From Mesorhizobium sp. M2E.F.Ca.ET.219.01.1.1 (GTDB lineage Bacteria > Pseudomonadota > Alphaproteobacteria > Rhizobiales > Rhizobiaceae), in contig NZ_SADT02000001.1 of the NCBI RefSeq assembly GCF_004016445.2, forward strand, positions 911,630-975,629: a DNA stretch of 64,000 nt. The letters run 5' to 3'. The notes beneath the pieces were generated by a model. It was not told where the DNA came from, ran no database searches, and saw only the letters and a program-made list of their open reading frames with translations. A program made the position numbers and the translations under genes. This document shows, piece by piece, positions 8,400-18,283 of this stretch. Position 1 is the first letter of the stretch. Each line of letters opens with the position of its first letter.

Positions 8400-9580
8400 C
8401 TATTCAGCCGCCGCGGGCAGCGGCGGCGTCGCGCGGCTGCGCCATTCCCAGGCTTGCGAGCCGACAGCCACCACCACCGCCACCAGCATGGCCAGGGCGC
8501 CGGCCAGAGGCAGGCTGCGATAGCCGTAGCCGGCATTGAGCATCGCAGCACCCAGCGACGCGGCAAGCGCGATGCCGACATTGAAGCCGGACGGGATCAG
8601 CGCGGAAGCGAGGTTGGAGGCATCGGCCGTCCAGGCCAGGATGCGTGTCTGGATCGGCGCGCCGATGGCAAAGTTGAGACCGCCCCAGATGACGATGGCG
8701 ACGATCATCGGTACCGGGTAGGGGCTGACAAGATGGATGACGCCGAGCGCTACTGCCTGCAGGGCGAGCATGACGATGAGCGAGGGCATCAGCTTCCAGT
8801 CGGCGAGCTTGCCACCGACCAGGACGCCGATCGTAGCGCCGACGCCGTTGAGCAAGAGCACCCATGGGACCAGGCTCTCGTCGAGGCCGGTCACTTCGAG
8901 CAGCATCGGCGTGATATAGGTGAACAGCGCGAACTGGCCGATCATCAGCATCAGCATCAGGATCAGCGAGGTCCAGACCTGCTGGCGGCCGAGTACACGA
9001 ACCTCGCGCGCCAGGCCGGCTGGCCGGTTCGCGGCGCCCGCTGTGCGCGGGAGCAGCGCCAGCATGGCGAGGATCGCGACGAGGCCGAGCGCGCCCATCA
9101 CCCAGAAGGTCGCGCGCCAGCCCCACAGGCTGCCGATCGCGGTGCCGGCGGGCACGCCGATGACGTTGGAACCGTCAATCCTGAGAGAATGATCGCGACC
9201 GCCCGGCCGCGCTGGTCCTCGCGCACCAGGCTGACCGCGACCACCATAGCGACACCGAAATAGCAGCCATGCGCTACGGCGGTTGCGATGCGCAGCAGAA
9301 GCATCGCGGTGAAATCGGGCGCCAGCGCGCAGGCAACCTGGCCGAGAGTGAAGGCGACGGTCAGTCCGATCAGCAGCGTCTTGCGTGAGACTTTGCCGGT
9401 GGCCAGCGCCAGCAGAGGGCCGCCGATGGCGATGCCGCAGGCATAGCCGGAGACGAGATAGCCGGCGGTCGGCACCGAAACGCCGAGGCCCTGCGCCACC
9501 TCCGGCAGCACGCCGGCGATGACGAATTCGGTGGTGCCGAAGGCGAAGGCGGCAAGGAAAAGGGCAATCAGCGGCAGCAT
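8400..9580 (-). pseudogene. MFS transporter (AraJ/YdhP-like DHA1), single-base frameshift
   Basis: The gene opens at ATG 9580 (MLPLIALFLAAFAFGTTEF) and would encode about 393 residues with twelve membrane segments. Around 9168-9173 the frame is lost: the frame that gives VAIILSGLTV should continue SNVIGVPAGTAIG, but that continuation is found in another frame that runs to the stop at 8400. Restoring one base in the GGTTCC stretch rejoins the two parts. Everything else is well conserved, so the lesion is recent or a sequencing error. The family exports sugars, drugs or similar compounds. Confidence 0.8.
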
Positions 9581-9682
9581 GATTCAAAACATATGCGAGG
9601 TATACACGCCTCAAACCACGCCTTGACGGGCGCGGCAATGCAGAAATTGTCGACGCCGCTTTAGCTTTTCTTGAGCGTAGGG

Positions 9683-11347
9683 CTAGCTGGCCTTCAGTCG
9701 CGAGCCGCCGAGCAGGCCGCGCTCCTCGAGCACCGGATAGGCGATCGAGGCCAGCAGCGAGTTGATCTGCTTCAGGTCGCGGATGGTGTCGAGATGGATC
9801 GAGCTTGTCTCGACGCTCTTGGCGGTGCCTTCGCGCAGGCGAAGGAAATGGCTGGCGCTGGTTTCCTTCTCGCGCTCGCGCAAAAGATCCTTTTCCAACA
9901 CCAGCTGGCGCGCGGTCTCGGGGTCGCGCGAGACCAGCACGTTGAAGGCAAGCCGCGCGTTGGCGAGCACGGAGGAGTGGAAGGCGCAAAGCTCCTGCCA
10001 GCCTTCCGGCGTGAACTCCAGGCCACGCTCCAGCTTCTTCCTGACATGCACCAGCATGTTGCGCACGATGATGTCGCCGACCTGCTCCAGCTTGACGCAG
10101 GCGCCGATCAGTTCCTGGCAACGCAATGCCTCGTCCTCGGTCAGCGGATTCCTGGTGATCTTGGCGAGATAGAGCTTGATCGCGGCGTGCTTCCTGTCGA
10201 CGCGGTCGTCGAGCGCGGCAAGCGCCTTGATCTTGTCGCTGTCGGCATCCTCGTAAAGCTCGATGATGCGCTTCAACATGATCTCGACCGTCTCGCAGAC
10301 CCGCACCACCTCGCGAGTCGCGTTGGCCAGCGCCTGGCTCGGCGTGTCGAGAGCGCTTTCGTTCAGCGCCGAAAGCTCAATGACGTCGAGCGCCGCCGCC
10401 GGGTCCGGCTTGGCGCCGACAGCCACGATCTTCTCGGAAACGCGGTAGACAAGACCGGCAAGCGGCAGGCCGGCGAGCAGGATAACCACATTGAACAGGA
10501 TGTGCGCGTTTACGATCTGGTCGGGCACCGTGGCGCCAAGGAAGCCGATCGGCGGCTTCACCGTCATGAACAAGATCAGCATCAACAGCGACCCCATGCC
10601 GCGCATCAAGAGGTTACCGATCGGCACGACGCGGATGCCCGGATCAGCATTGCGGGTGAGCAAGGGCGCGATAACGGAGGAACCGAGATTGACGCCAAGC
10701 ACCAGCACGATGCCGAGCTCCGGAGGGATGAAGCCGCGCCCCGCCAGCGTCACCAGAAGCAGCACGGCGGCGATCGAGGAATGGAAGAGCCAGGTGACCA
10801 GTGCCGCGAGCAGATAGGCGGTGACGAAATCGCCGGAGAAATAGCTGATGATCAGCGGCATCAGCGAGCTCTGGCGCAACGGTTCCGACGCCTGCCCGAT
10901 CATCTCCAGCGACAGGATCAAGAGGCCGATGCCGATTAGGATACGGCCCAACTGCCGCCAGTCGCGCCGCTCCGTGGCCATGAACATGACCGTTCCCGCG
11001 ATCAGGCAGAGCGGCACCAGCAGCGTCAGATCGAAGGTGAGCAGCTTGACCACCAGCGCCGAACCGATCTCGGCACCGCGCACTGCCAATTGCCCGGCGG
11101 CGCCCGAAACGATGCCGGCGCCGGCGAAGGAGCCGACCAGCAGCGTCACCGCGGTTGAGCTCTGCAGCGCGATGGACAGCCCGCATCCGGCCAGCACCGC
11201 CATGATCGGGTTGCGCATGGTGGCGCGCAGCCTGTGGCGCAGCACGTCGCCATAGGCGCGCTCGACGCCAGTCTTCACCATACGGGTGGCGAACAGCATC
11301 AGCGCCACCGCGCCGGCAAGGTGCAGCAGGACGACGGAGCCGCTCAC
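9683..11347 (-). CDS. Na/Pi cotransporter family protein with PhoU-like C-terminal domain
   Basis: A 554-residue protein. Two inverted Na/Pi repeats are visible: the first has CGLSIALQSSTAVTLLVGSF (QSST motif, about residues 55-74), the second has LVLGVNLGSSVIAPLL. About nine hydrophobic segments precede a cytosolic helical region (about residues 340-540) with the repeated alpha-helical pattern of PhoU, for example LAALDDRVDRKHAAIKLYL. It probably imports phosphate with sodium, or controls phosphate balance. The start is GTG 11347; no strong ribosome site is seen. It is a single gene, divergent from the RcnB-like gene. Confidence 0.88.
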   Translation of the reverse strand: MSGSVVLLHLAGAVALMLFATRMVKTGVERAYGDVLRHRLRATMRNPIMAVLAGCGLSIALQSSTAVTLLVGSFAGAGIVSGAAGQLAVRGAEIGSALVVKLLTFDLTLLVPLCLIAGTVMFMATERRDWRQLGRILIGIGLLILSLEMIGQASEPLRQSSLMPLIISYFSGDFVTAYLLAALVTWLFHSSIAAVLLLVTLAGRGFIPPELGIVLVLGVNLGSSVIAPLLTRNADPGIRVVPIGNLLMRGMGSLLMLILFMTVKPPIGFLGATVPDQIVNAHILFNVVILLAGLPLAGLVYRVSEKIVAVGAKPDPAAALDVIELSALNESALDTPSQALANATREVVRVCETVEIMLKRIIELYEDADSDKIKALAALDDRVDRKHAAIKLYLAKITRNPLTEDEALRCQELIGACVKLEQVGDIIVRNMLVHVRKKLERGLEFTPEGWQELCAFHSSVLANARLAFNVLVSRDPETARQLVLEKDLLREREKETSASHFLRLREGTAKSVETSSIHLDTIRDLKQINSLLASIAYPVLEERGLLGGSRLKAS

Positions 11348-11707
11348 AGCCGACCCCGCGGGGTGGCTCCGGCGGCGCGGAGAGAGGTACGAATCTTAGC
11401 CATATCGAGGCCTGGAAATACACCAATTAAGATTAGCCGGGTAATAGATTTTGTGATGCGACGATCGTCTCGGCTCGACGGACCATGTCGGAAATGAACG
11501 GAGGAAGCATTGGTTGCATGCGTCTCGCGGCGGCGTTTCGCCGGAATGAAGCGTTGCTCGGCCGCAAGGCCGAGCGCGATCCGAACCGTTGTTGAGGTAG
11601 TCGGCGCAAGCATTGGAAATCATTACAGAATTGTAATTCTAGCGTTCAGTTTCGGTTCATCCGTTGGCGGTTACTCCTCCGTCTATCGACAACAAGGAGT
11701 ACCGACC
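11348..11707. other. Divergent promoter region, no gene seen
   Basis: This 360-bp stretch lies between the Na/Pi transporter and RcnB-like genes. It contains no credible coding sequence. The only specific signal I see is the pair of GTTCA repeats at 11644-11659. Confidence 0.5.
11644..11659 (+). promoter_or_regulatory. Direct repeat of GTTCA at 11-bp spacing upstream of the RcnB-like gene
   Basis: GTTCA occurs at 11644-11648 and 11655-11659, one helical turn apart, about 50-65 bp before ATG 11708. The spacing is typical for a dimeric OmpR-family regulator. A similar pair precedes the secreted protein gene at 39416. The regulator is not identified. Confidence 0.4.
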
Positions 11708-12070
11708 ATGAAGCGTCTCATATTGTCCGCCGTCACCGCCTCGATGCTGGCCGCCTCGGCCCTCTCCGGCCAGGCCGCGCCTCTCGCCCAGCCGGGCGCG
11801 CCGCAGCCGAACTACACCCAGGTCGACTGGCAGAAGCCCGGCAGGCATGTCGACAAACGGGTCGTGAAGAAGAAGGTCGTCGTGAAGCGCAGCCATTGGC
11901 GCAACGGCCAGAAATATTCGAACTGGAAGCGCCACCAGCCGGTCCGCGACTGGAACCGCTACGGCCTGCGCCGTCCCGGGCCCGGCCAGGAGTGGATCCG
12001 CGTCGGCAACGACTATGTGCTGGTCAGCATCCTGTCCGGCATCATCTTCGGCGCGATCGCCGCGCAGTAA
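11708..12070 (+). CDS. RcnB-like periplasmic protein
   Basis: A 120-residue protein. The signal peptide MKRLILSAVTASMLAASALSGQA is followed by a very basic linker (KRVVKKKVVVKR) and the conserved ending WNRYGLRRPGPGQEWIRVG...YVLVSILSGII, the hallmark of the RcnB family (PF11776). In E. coli, RcnB helps keep nickel and cobalt export in balance; most rhizobial paralogues are uncharacterised and lack clear metal-binding residues, as here. ATG 11708 follows AAGGAG at about 9 bases. A terminator hairpin follows. Confidence 0.82.
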   Translation: MKRLILSAVTASMLAASALSGQAAPLAQPGAPQPNYTQVDWQKPGRHVDKRVVKKKVVVKRSHWRNGQKYSNWKRHQPVRDWNRYGLRRPGPGQEWIRVGNDYVLVSILSGIIFGAIAAQ

Positions 12071-12091
12071 TCCGCAACAATCGGTATGCGG

Positions 12092-12124
12092 AAAGAAGGC
12101 GGCCGCCCCGGCCGCCTTCTTTTA
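12092..12124 (+). terminator. Rho-independent terminator after the RcnB-like gene
   Basis: AAAGAAGGCGGCCG pairs with CGGCCGCCTTCTTT around a short C-rich loop and is followed by TTTT. It lies about 20 bp after the stop codon and would also work in reverse. Confidence 0.85.
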
Positions 12125-12208
12125 GTCTGTGAAAAGCGGGTACGATGCGCCGGACAGAGTCGCCGCGCCCGGGCGGCTTGATTATATGGAGGGCAAACGA
12201 GTTTCCCG

Positions 12209-14155
12209 ATGCGCTTTCCACCCGCCTTCCTCGACGAGATACGCGACCGCGTGCCGATTTCATCGGTGATCGGCACGCGTGTCGCGTGGGACAGGAAGAA
12301 GACCAACGCGTCGCGCGGCGACTATTGGGCCTGCTGCCCGTTCCATGGCGAGAAAAGCCCGTCCTTCCACTGCGAGGACAAGAAGGGCCGCTACCACTGC
12401 TTCGGCTGTTCGGTGTCGGGCGATCACTTCAAGTTCCTCACCGAGCTCGACGGCATGAGCTTCCCGGAGGCGGTCGAGAAGATCGCCGAGATGGCCGGCG
12501 TGCCGATGCCGGTGCGCGACGCTCAGGAAGAACGGCGCGAGAAGGAACGCGCCAGCCTGACCGACGTCATGGAGATGGCGACCCTCTTCTTCCAGGAGCG
12601 GCTGCAGAGCGCCGACGGTGCCAAGGCCCGCGCCTATCTGCGCGACCGCGGGTTGACGCCCGCGACGCAGCAATCCTTCCGGCTGGGCTATGCGCTCGAC
12701 AGCCGCAATGCGCTCAAGGAGCATCTTGCCGCCAAGGGCGTGCCGAAGGCCGATATCGAGGCCTGCGGGCTGGTACGGCATGGCGACGATATCCCGGTCT
12801 CCTATGACTGGTTCCGCGATCGCATCATGTTCCCGATCCCGGATTCGCGCGGCAAGATCATCGCCTTCGGCGGGCGGGCGCTGGCGCCCGATGCCTTGGC
12901 CAAATACATGAACTCGCCGGAGACGGAGCTCTTCCACAAGGGCAACGTGCTCTACAATTTCGCTCGTGCCCGCAAGGCACTCGCCAAGGGCGGCACGGTG
13001 ATCGCGGTCGAAGGCTATATGGACGTCATCGCGCTGGCGCAGGCCGGCTTCGAGAATGCCGTGGCGCCGCTCGGCACGGCGCTCACCGAAAACCAGCTCG
13101 AGCTTCTGTGGCGCATGGCGCCGGAGCCGGTGTTGTGCTTCGACGGCGACAAGGCCGGGTTGAAAGCGGCATGGCGCGCCGCGGATCTGGCCCTGCCTTC
13201 GGTGCAGGCAGGACGCTCGGCACGCTTTGCGCTGCTGCCGGAAGGCAAGGACCCCGATGATCTGGTCAAGGCCGATGGGCCGGACGCGTTCCGGGGGGTG
13301 CTGGCGGAGGCGCGGCCGCTTGTCGATCTCCTGTGGATGCGGGAGACCGCCGGCGGCGTCTTCGAAACGCCGGAACGTCGCGCCGAGCTGGGAAAGAGGC
13401 TGAATGAGCTCGCCAGTCGTATCCGCGACGAGAGTGTGCGCTACGAATATCAACAGGTGATGCGCGAACGGGTGCGGAGCTTTTTCGGCACCCAGCGCGA
13501 CACCAGGCAGGGTCGCCAGGATGGCGGCCGGCCGGGGGAACGCGGCCAGGGCAAGGCCGCGGCGCCCGGCGGGCAGTTCGCCAAGGGCGGAAGCGGCCGC
13601 ATCGCGATCACCGAAAGCCTTGGACAGTCGGCGCTGGTCAAGCGCGGCGGCGAAGGCATGTCTGTTCGCGAGGCGACGATCATCGTGGCGCTGGTCAACC
13701 ATCCGGCGCTGATCGACGAGAATTTCGCGCATGTCGAATTCCTCGACCTTGCCAATTCTGATCTGCGCAAGCTCCACGCGGCCATCCTCGACGCCATGGC
13801 GCATGACGCGGCCGACGAGCGCGGCGCGGTCATCGCCACCATCGAGCGCGCCGGATGCGGCGGCATCTGGGAGCGGGCGGTGGAACTGATCAAGCGCGCA
13901 CGGCAATGGCCGGCGCTGGAGACCGCCGCGCTCGACGATGCCCGCGACGCCTTCAACCAGGCGATGCACTTGCAGCGCAGCGCCCGCACCTTACATAGAG
14001 AGCTGAAACAGGCGCAGGCGGCGCTCGATGCAGACCCTTCGGACGAAAATTTCCGGCATCTCGTCGAGATTCAAGCGCAATTCAACGATGTGCAGGCAAC
14101 GGAAGCGCTGATCGAAGGGTTCGGCGTTTCGTCGGGCAGGGTTGGCCGCGTTTAG
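12209..14155 (+). CDS. dnaG: DNA primase
   Basis: A 648-residue protein that makes RNA primers at the replication fork with the DnaB helicase. The CHC2 zinc finger is complete: Cys43, His46, Cys64 and Cys67 (CPFH...CFGC). The catalytic TOPRIM domain has VIAVEGYMDVIAL (about residues 265-277) and CFDGDKAG (about 310-317) with the acidic metal ligands. A Gly/Arg-rich linker (about residues 430-465) leads to the C-terminal DnaB-interacting domain. It is directly upstream of rpoD, the usual alphaproteobacterial order, without rpsU. Confidence 0.97.
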   Translation: MRFPPAFLDEIRDRVPISSVIGTRVAWDRKKTNASRGDYWACCPFHGEKSPSFHCEDKKGRYHCFGCSVSGDHFKFLTELDGMSFPEAVEKIAEMAGVPMPVRDAQEERREKERASLTDVMEMATLFFQERLQSADGAKARAYLRDRGLTPATQQSFRLGYALDSRNALKEHLAAKGVPKADIEACGLVRHGDDIPVSYDWFRDRIMFPIPDSRGKIIAFGGRALAPDALAKYMNSPETELFHKGNVLYNFARARKALAKGGTVIAVEGYMDVIALAQAGFENAVAPLGTALTENQLELLWRMAPEPVLCFDGDKAGLKAAWRAADLALPSVQAGRSARFALLPEGKDPDDLVKADGPDAFRGVLAEARPLVDLLWMRETAGGVFETPERRAELGKRLNELASRIRDESVRYEYQQVMRERVRSFFGTQRDTRQGRQDGGRPGERGQGKAAAPGGQFAKGGSGRIAITESLGQSALVKRGGEGMSVREATIIVALVNHPALIDENFAHVEFLDLANSDLRKLHAAILDAMAHDAADERGAVIATIERAGCGGIWERAVELIKRARQWPALETAALDDARDAFNQAMHLQRSARTLHRELKQAQAALDADPSDENFRHLVEIQAQFNDVQATEALIEGFGVSSGRVGRV

Positions 14156-14584
14156 GGCCGAACACCACCCATTGGAAGTGAAGTGGAAATGCGTAGCGCG
14201 TCGAATCGACGCCTCTAAGTCGGGTAATTGATTCGCTTTTTTCATGCGAATCATGCCAGAGGCGCTTGACCTTCTGGCAGATTGGCGGAATCAGGACGAT
14301 TCGAAACGTTAACCGTGCCCCGGCGTCGGCGGGAAATTTGAGCGATGTGAGGTGCCGGTGACGGCTGGACAGGCAAAATGCCTGCTCCAGATATCAGGGT
14401 TAATCTGGACTTAATGCATGTCGCCCAAAAGTGAAAACCGGTTTGGGGCAAACGAGATGCACAAAACAAAAGAGATGACGCGGTTGCCGGACCGGTAAAA
14501 AGCATTCCGGTACGAGCACATCCGGCGTAACCGGTCCGACAGTTTACGCGGCCTCGATATTGGGCCGCTTGGAGACGACAAAGA
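14156..14584. other. rpoD upstream region, no gene seen
   Basis: This 429-bp non-coding stretch between dnaG and rpoD holds the ATGCAT-ended repeat described separately. Open frames on the minus strand here have no coding character and overlap the start of rpoD. Promoter elements are likely but I cannot assign them with confidence. Confidence 0.5.
14413..14461. repeat. Dispersed palindrome with ATGCATGTCG ends, diverged copy
   Basis: The element begins AATGCATGTCGCCCAAAAGT and ends CGAGATGCA, with a central CCGGTTTGGGGC. It corresponds, in inverted order, to the better conserved copy at 36135-36185. This palindrome is, from memory, widespread in rhizobial genomes. Confidence 0.7.
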
Positions 14585-16612
14585 ATGGCGACAAAGGAAA
14601 AGGAAGAGGTCGAGACCGAACGCGAAGGCGCCACCGATGGCCCTCTGCTCGACCTTTCCGACGATGCTGTCAAGAAGATGATCAAGGCCGCGAAGAAACG
14701 CGGCTATGTCACGCTCGACGAGCTCAACGCGGTGCTGCCCTCGGAAGAGACGGATCCGGACCGCATCGAAGACATCAATGCGATGCTCAGTGACATGGGC
14801 ATCAACGTCGTCGAGGATGACGAGCAGGGCGAAGAGGCCGAGGCCGAGCCTGCCGGCGACAGCGAGGAAGACGCCAACGAGCTTGCCGAGCAGACCGGCA
14901 CCGCCGTGGCCGCCACGACGACCAAGAAAGAGCCGACCGATCGCACCGACGACCCGGTGCGCATGTATCTGCGCGAGATGGGCTCGGTCGAGCTTCTGTC
15001 GCGCGAGGGCGAAATCGCTATCGCAAAGCGTATCGAGGCCGGTCGCGAGACGATGATCGCGGGTCTGTGCGAAAGCCCGCTGACCTTCCAGGCCATCATT
15101 ATCTGGCGCGACGAGCTCAACGAATCGAAGATCCTGCTGCGCGAGATCATCGACCTCGAAGCGACCTATGCCGGCCCCGAGGCCAAGCAGGCGCCCGTCG
15201 TCGAACGCGTCGAGGAAGCGCCTAAGCCCGAAGAGAAGCCGCGCGGCCGCGCGGCGGCACGCGAGGAAGAAGACGACATCACCAATGTCGGCAGCGACAC
15301 GCGCGGGCTGGAGGAAGAGGAAGACGACGAGGACGAGGCGAGCCTGTCGCTGGCCGCGATGGAAGCGGAACTGCGCCCGCAGGTGATGGAGACGCTCGAC
15401 GTCATCGCCGACACCTACAAGAAGCTGCGCAAGCTGCAGGACCAGCAGGTCGAGAATCGCCTCGCCGCCGCCGGCACGCTGTCACCCAGCCAGGACCGCA
15501 GGCTCAAGGAACTGAAGGACCAGCTGATCAAGGCGGTGAAGTCGCTGTCGCTCAATGCCGCGCGCATCGAGGCGCTGGTCGAGCAGCTCTACGACATCAA
15601 CAAGCGCCTGGTGCAGAACGAGGGCAAGCTTCTGCGTCTGGCCGAGAGCTATGGCGTGCGCCGCGAGGAATTCCTCAAGGAGTATCAAGGCTCGGAGCTC
15701 GATCCGAACTGGACCCGCTCGATCGCCAACCTGACCTCGCGCGGCTGGAAGGAATTCACCAAGAACGAGAAGGACACGATCAAGGAGCTGCGCGCCGAGA
15801 TCCAGAACCTCGCCACCGAAACGGCGATCTCGATCCTGGAATTCCGCAAGATCGTGAACCAGGTGCAGAAGGGCGAGCGCGAGGCCGCGATCGCCAAGAA
15901 GGAAATGGTCGAGGCGAACCTGCGTCTCGTCATCTCGATCGCCAAGAAATACACCAACCGCGGCCTGCAGTTCCTGGACCTCATCCAGGAAGGCAATATC
16001 GGCCTGATGAAGGCGGTCGATAAGTTCGAATACCGCCGCGGCTACAAGTTCTCGACCTATGCCACCTGGTGGATCCGGCAGGCCATCACCCGCTCGATCG
16101 CCGACCAGGCGCGCACCATCCGTATTCCGGTGCATATGATCGAGACGATCAACAAGATCGTGCGCACCTCGCGCCAGATGCTGCACGAGATCGGCCGCGA
16201 GCCGACGCCGGAGGAACTGGCGGAAAAGCTCGCCATGCCGCTGGAAAAGGTGCGCAAGGTCTTGAAGATCGCCAAGGAGCCGATCTCGCTCGAAACCCCC
16301 GTGGGCGACGAGGAGGATTCGCATCTTGGCGATTTCATCGAGGACAAGATGGCGATCCTGCCGATCGACGCCGCGATCCAGGCCAATCTGCGCGAGACGA
16401 CGACGCGCGTGCTGGCCTCGCTGACGCCGCGCGAGGAGCGCGTCCTGCGTATGCGCTTCGGCATCGGCATGAACACCGACCACACGCTGGAAGAAGTCGG
16501 CCAGCAGTTCTCGGTGACGCGCGAACGCATCCGCCAGATCGAAGCCAAGGCGCTGCGCAAGCTCAAGCATCCGAGCCGGTCGCGCAAGCTGAGAAGCTTC
16601 CTCGACAGCTGA
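14585..16612 (+). CDS. rpoD: Primary RNA polymerase sigma factor (sigma-70)
   Basis: A 675-residue housekeeping sigma factor. Region 1.2 starts at [24 protein letters not shown] long acidic, non-conserved insert (about residues 195-260, rich in Glu and Asp) lies between regions 1.2 and 2. Regions 2.1-2.4 are clear ([37 protein letters not shown]), as are region 3 and region 4.2 with the helix-turn-helix [23 protein letters not shown] 14585 starts [12 protein letters not shown], the usual rhizobial N-terminus. Confidence 0.98.
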   Translation: MATKEKEEVETEREGATDGPLLDLSDDAVKKMIKAAKKRGYVTLDELNAVLPSEETDPDRIEDINAMLSDMGINVVEDDEQGEEAEAEPAGDSEEDANELAEQTGTAVAATTTKKEPTDRTDDPVRMYLREMGSVELLSREGEIAIAKRIEAGRETMIAGLCESPLTFQAIIIWRDELNESKILLREIIDLEATYAGPEAKQAPVVERVEEAPKPEEKPRGRAAAREEEDDITNVGSDTRGLEEEEDDEDEASLSLAAMEAELRPQVMETLDVIADTYKKLRKLQDQQVENRLAAAGTLSPSQDRRLKELKDQLIKAVKSLSLNAARIEALVEQLYDINKRLVQNEGKLLRLAESYGVRREEFLKEYQGSELDPNWTRSIANLTSRGWKEFTKNEKDTIKELRAEIQNLATETAISILEFRKIVNQVQKGEREAAIAKKEMVEANLRLVISIAKKYTNRGLQFLDLIQEGNIGLMKAVDKFEYRRGYKFSTYATWWIRQAITRSIADQARTIRIPVHMIETINKIVRTSRQMLHEIGREPTPEELAEKLAMPLEKVRKVLKIAKEPISLETPVGDEEDSHLGDFIEDKMAILPIDAAIQANLRETTTRVLASLTPREERVLRMRFGIGMNTDHTLEEVGQQFSVTRERIRQIEAKALRKLKHPSRSRKLRSFLDS

Positions 16613-16623
16613 ATTAAGCACTC

Positions 16624-17248
16624 GTGGGAGAGACGGTGGCCAAATATCCACGTCGTCTTCTCCCACGGGTATTTCTCTTCTGTCTGTTCGGCTTTGCATT
16701 CCACCTGTGGGTTTTGCTTGGGGCCTTGATTTTCGGCCATCCTTTTGTGCCGTCGCAAGCCTATGTCAGCAGCCACGATATGATCGCGAAATCGGTAGCC
16801 ATACTGGTTGGCTGCCTGATGTTGTTTTTTTGCTGTCGGAAGTTTGCTAAGGATTTCCAGAGCCCGGACTTATCCACCAAGACCTTCCTTGTTTCCGGCT
16901 TCGGTATCCTTGTCGTGCCTCTCATTTTTGGGGGTTTTTGCCCGGGCAGTTGTTCTCACTGCATACCCGCTGTGGCTGGCGGCGGTGGTGGGCGGAGACA
17001 CGCAACTTGAATTTTCCATCAGAGATACAACGGGGTCATCAATGCGCTGCCCGCGCATGGTCAATCTCGCGGACATGCCGATGATGACTGGCACTCTATG
17101 CGATGTCCCGGAAGCTGTTCGCAGGACGCTTTATCCGGGCATGAGGGTCTTGTTGACCGGACGCGGCACGGTGAACGGGCTTTTTGCGGCGAGAATTGAC
17201 GTCGCTCCTAACGGGCCGGTTTTGCCTGGCGAGGGTTGGCTTCGCTGA
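16624..17248 (+). pseudogene. Unknown membrane protein gene, frameshifted at a G-run
   Basis: Two overlapping frames look like halves of one gene. The first, from GTG 16624 (or GTG 16636), gives three hydrophobic segments and LSTKTFLVSGFGILVVPLIF. The second continues GVFARAVVLTAYPLWLAAVV and then a soluble tail ending PVLPGEGWLR at 17248. The switch falls at TTTTTGGGGGTTTTTG (16925-16940); removing one G restores a 207-residue protein with four membrane segments and a C-terminal domain. I do not recognise the family. It may be a sequencing error, a true lesion or slippage; it lies 11 bp after rpoD. Confidence 0.55.
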
Positions 17249-17405
17249 CGCTGCGTTTCCGGTTACCGCGCATGCCGCCTTGCCGGGTTTGCCCGACAGG
17301 AGGATAATTCCGGGGTCGGATGCATTTGTGGGCGACAAGCCGGATGCCCGCCCCGGCGCCGGTCGTAACGGCGTCGCGCTCCGTGGCTCCTGTGGGAGGT
17401 GTGCC

Positions 17406-17699
17406 ATGACAACCTACATCGTGCTCATCAACTGGACCGAGCAGGGCGCCCGGAATGTGCGGGAGTCGCCGAAACGGCTCGATGCGGCCAAGAAGCTGCT
17501 GGGGGAAATGGGCGGATCGTTCAAGTCATTCTACCTGACGATGGGCGAATGCGACATGGTCGCCATCGTCGAAGCCCCGGACGACGCGGTGCTCGCCCGC
17601 TTCGCGCTGCTGCTGTCGTCGGGCGGCAATGTCAAGACGCGGACATTGAAGGCGTTTCCGGAATTCGCCTATCGCGAGATCATCAGTTCGCTCGGGTAG
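17406..17699 (+). CDS. GYD-domain protein
   Basis: A 97-residue protein of the GYD family (PF08734). The start MTTYIVLINWTEQGARNVRESPKR and the middle YLTMGECDMVAIVEAPDD are the family's conserved blocks; the fold is a small ferredoxin-like domain of unknown function. ATG 17406 follows GGGAGGTG at 6 bases. Genes around it are small and in the same direction, but the gap to the next gene is 63 bp with no clear operon evidence. Confidence 0.88.
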   Translation: MTTYIVLINWTEQGARNVRESPKRLDAAKKLLGEMGGSFKSFYLTMGECDMVAIVEAPDDAVLARFALLLSSGGNVKTRTLKAFPEFAYREIISSLG

Positions 17700-17762
17700 G
17701 CGGCTGAAGCCGGGACCGGCGCGGCTGTTGCGAAGCCGCGCCGCATTCCCGATAGTCGCGCC

Positions 17763-18143
17763 ATGCCCAAGCCTTTGCTGACCGTCTGGTACAACACGCG
17801 CTGCCCGGTGTGCGACGCCGGCATCAATCGCCAGAGGCGGCGGCTCATCGAGGCGGTCAGGGCGGGCCGCGTCGCATTCCGCGACATCAATTTCGAACCC
17901 GAAGCCCTTTCAGCCTTCGGCGCCTCGCTCGAGGATATCCGCCGGCGCCTGCACGCGACCGATAGCGAAGGCCGGCTGCTGGTCGGCGCCGACGTGGCGA
18001 TCGCGGTCTGGCGGCTCACGCCGGGCGAGGGGTGGCTGGCGAGCCTGTTCGGCAACGTGGCAACGCTGCCTTTGACGCGTATCGCCTATGACCGTTTCGC
18101 CGACCTTCTCTATGCCTGGAACCGGCGCAAGGGCCGCTGGTAG
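17763..18143 (+). CDS. DCC-family thiol-disulfide oxidoreductase (DUF393)
   Basis: A 126-residue protein. The CPVC motif near the N-terminus (WYNTRCPVCDAGINRQ) and the later INFEPEAL and VGADVAIAVWRL segments are characteristic of the DCC family (PF04134), thioredoxin-like proteins with a putative redox-active CxxC pair. The reading frame uses ATG 17763. Substrate and partners are unknown. Confidence 0.85.
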   Translation: MPKPLLTVWYNTRCPVCDAGINRQRRRLIEAVRAGRVAFRDINFEPEALSAFGASLEDIRRRLHATDSEGRLLVGADVAIAVWRLTPGEGWLASLFGNVATLPLTRIAYDRFADLLYAWNRRKGRW

Positions 18144-18200
18144 GCCGCAACTCCACCTTCCGAACTGAAGCGTTATGCCGGGGGCCTTGGCGCATCCTGC

Positions 18201-18270
18201 GATACATCGTAAGATATATCTTGACTCAACGAGGAGCGTGCCTTACTTGAGATGTATCGTAAGATATACT
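18201..18270 (+). promoter_or_regulatory. Two 20-bp direct repeats upstream of padR (candidate operators)
   Basis: GATACATCGTAAGATATATC (18201-18220) and GATGTATCGTAAGATATACT (18251-18270) share 17 of 20 bases and begin exactly 50 bp apart. The first continues into the perfect palindrome AAGATATATCTT. They lie 14-83 bp before the PadR start codon, so autorepression is likely. Confidence 0.65.
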
Positions 18271-18283
18271 CAAGGAGCAATTC

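Noticed and set aside
9671-10939. 422-codon plus-strand frame opposite the Na/Pi transporter
   Set aside because: Composition is typical of an antisense shadow (Asp/Arg/His/Gln-rich) and the transporter on the other strand is certain.
12260-13969. 569-codon frame antisense to dnaG
   Set aside because: dnaG is unmistakable; the antisense product has no domain or ribosome site.
15482-16699. 405-codon frame antisense to rpoD
   Set aside because: It is a mirror of the conserved sigma-factor codons with no independent evidence.
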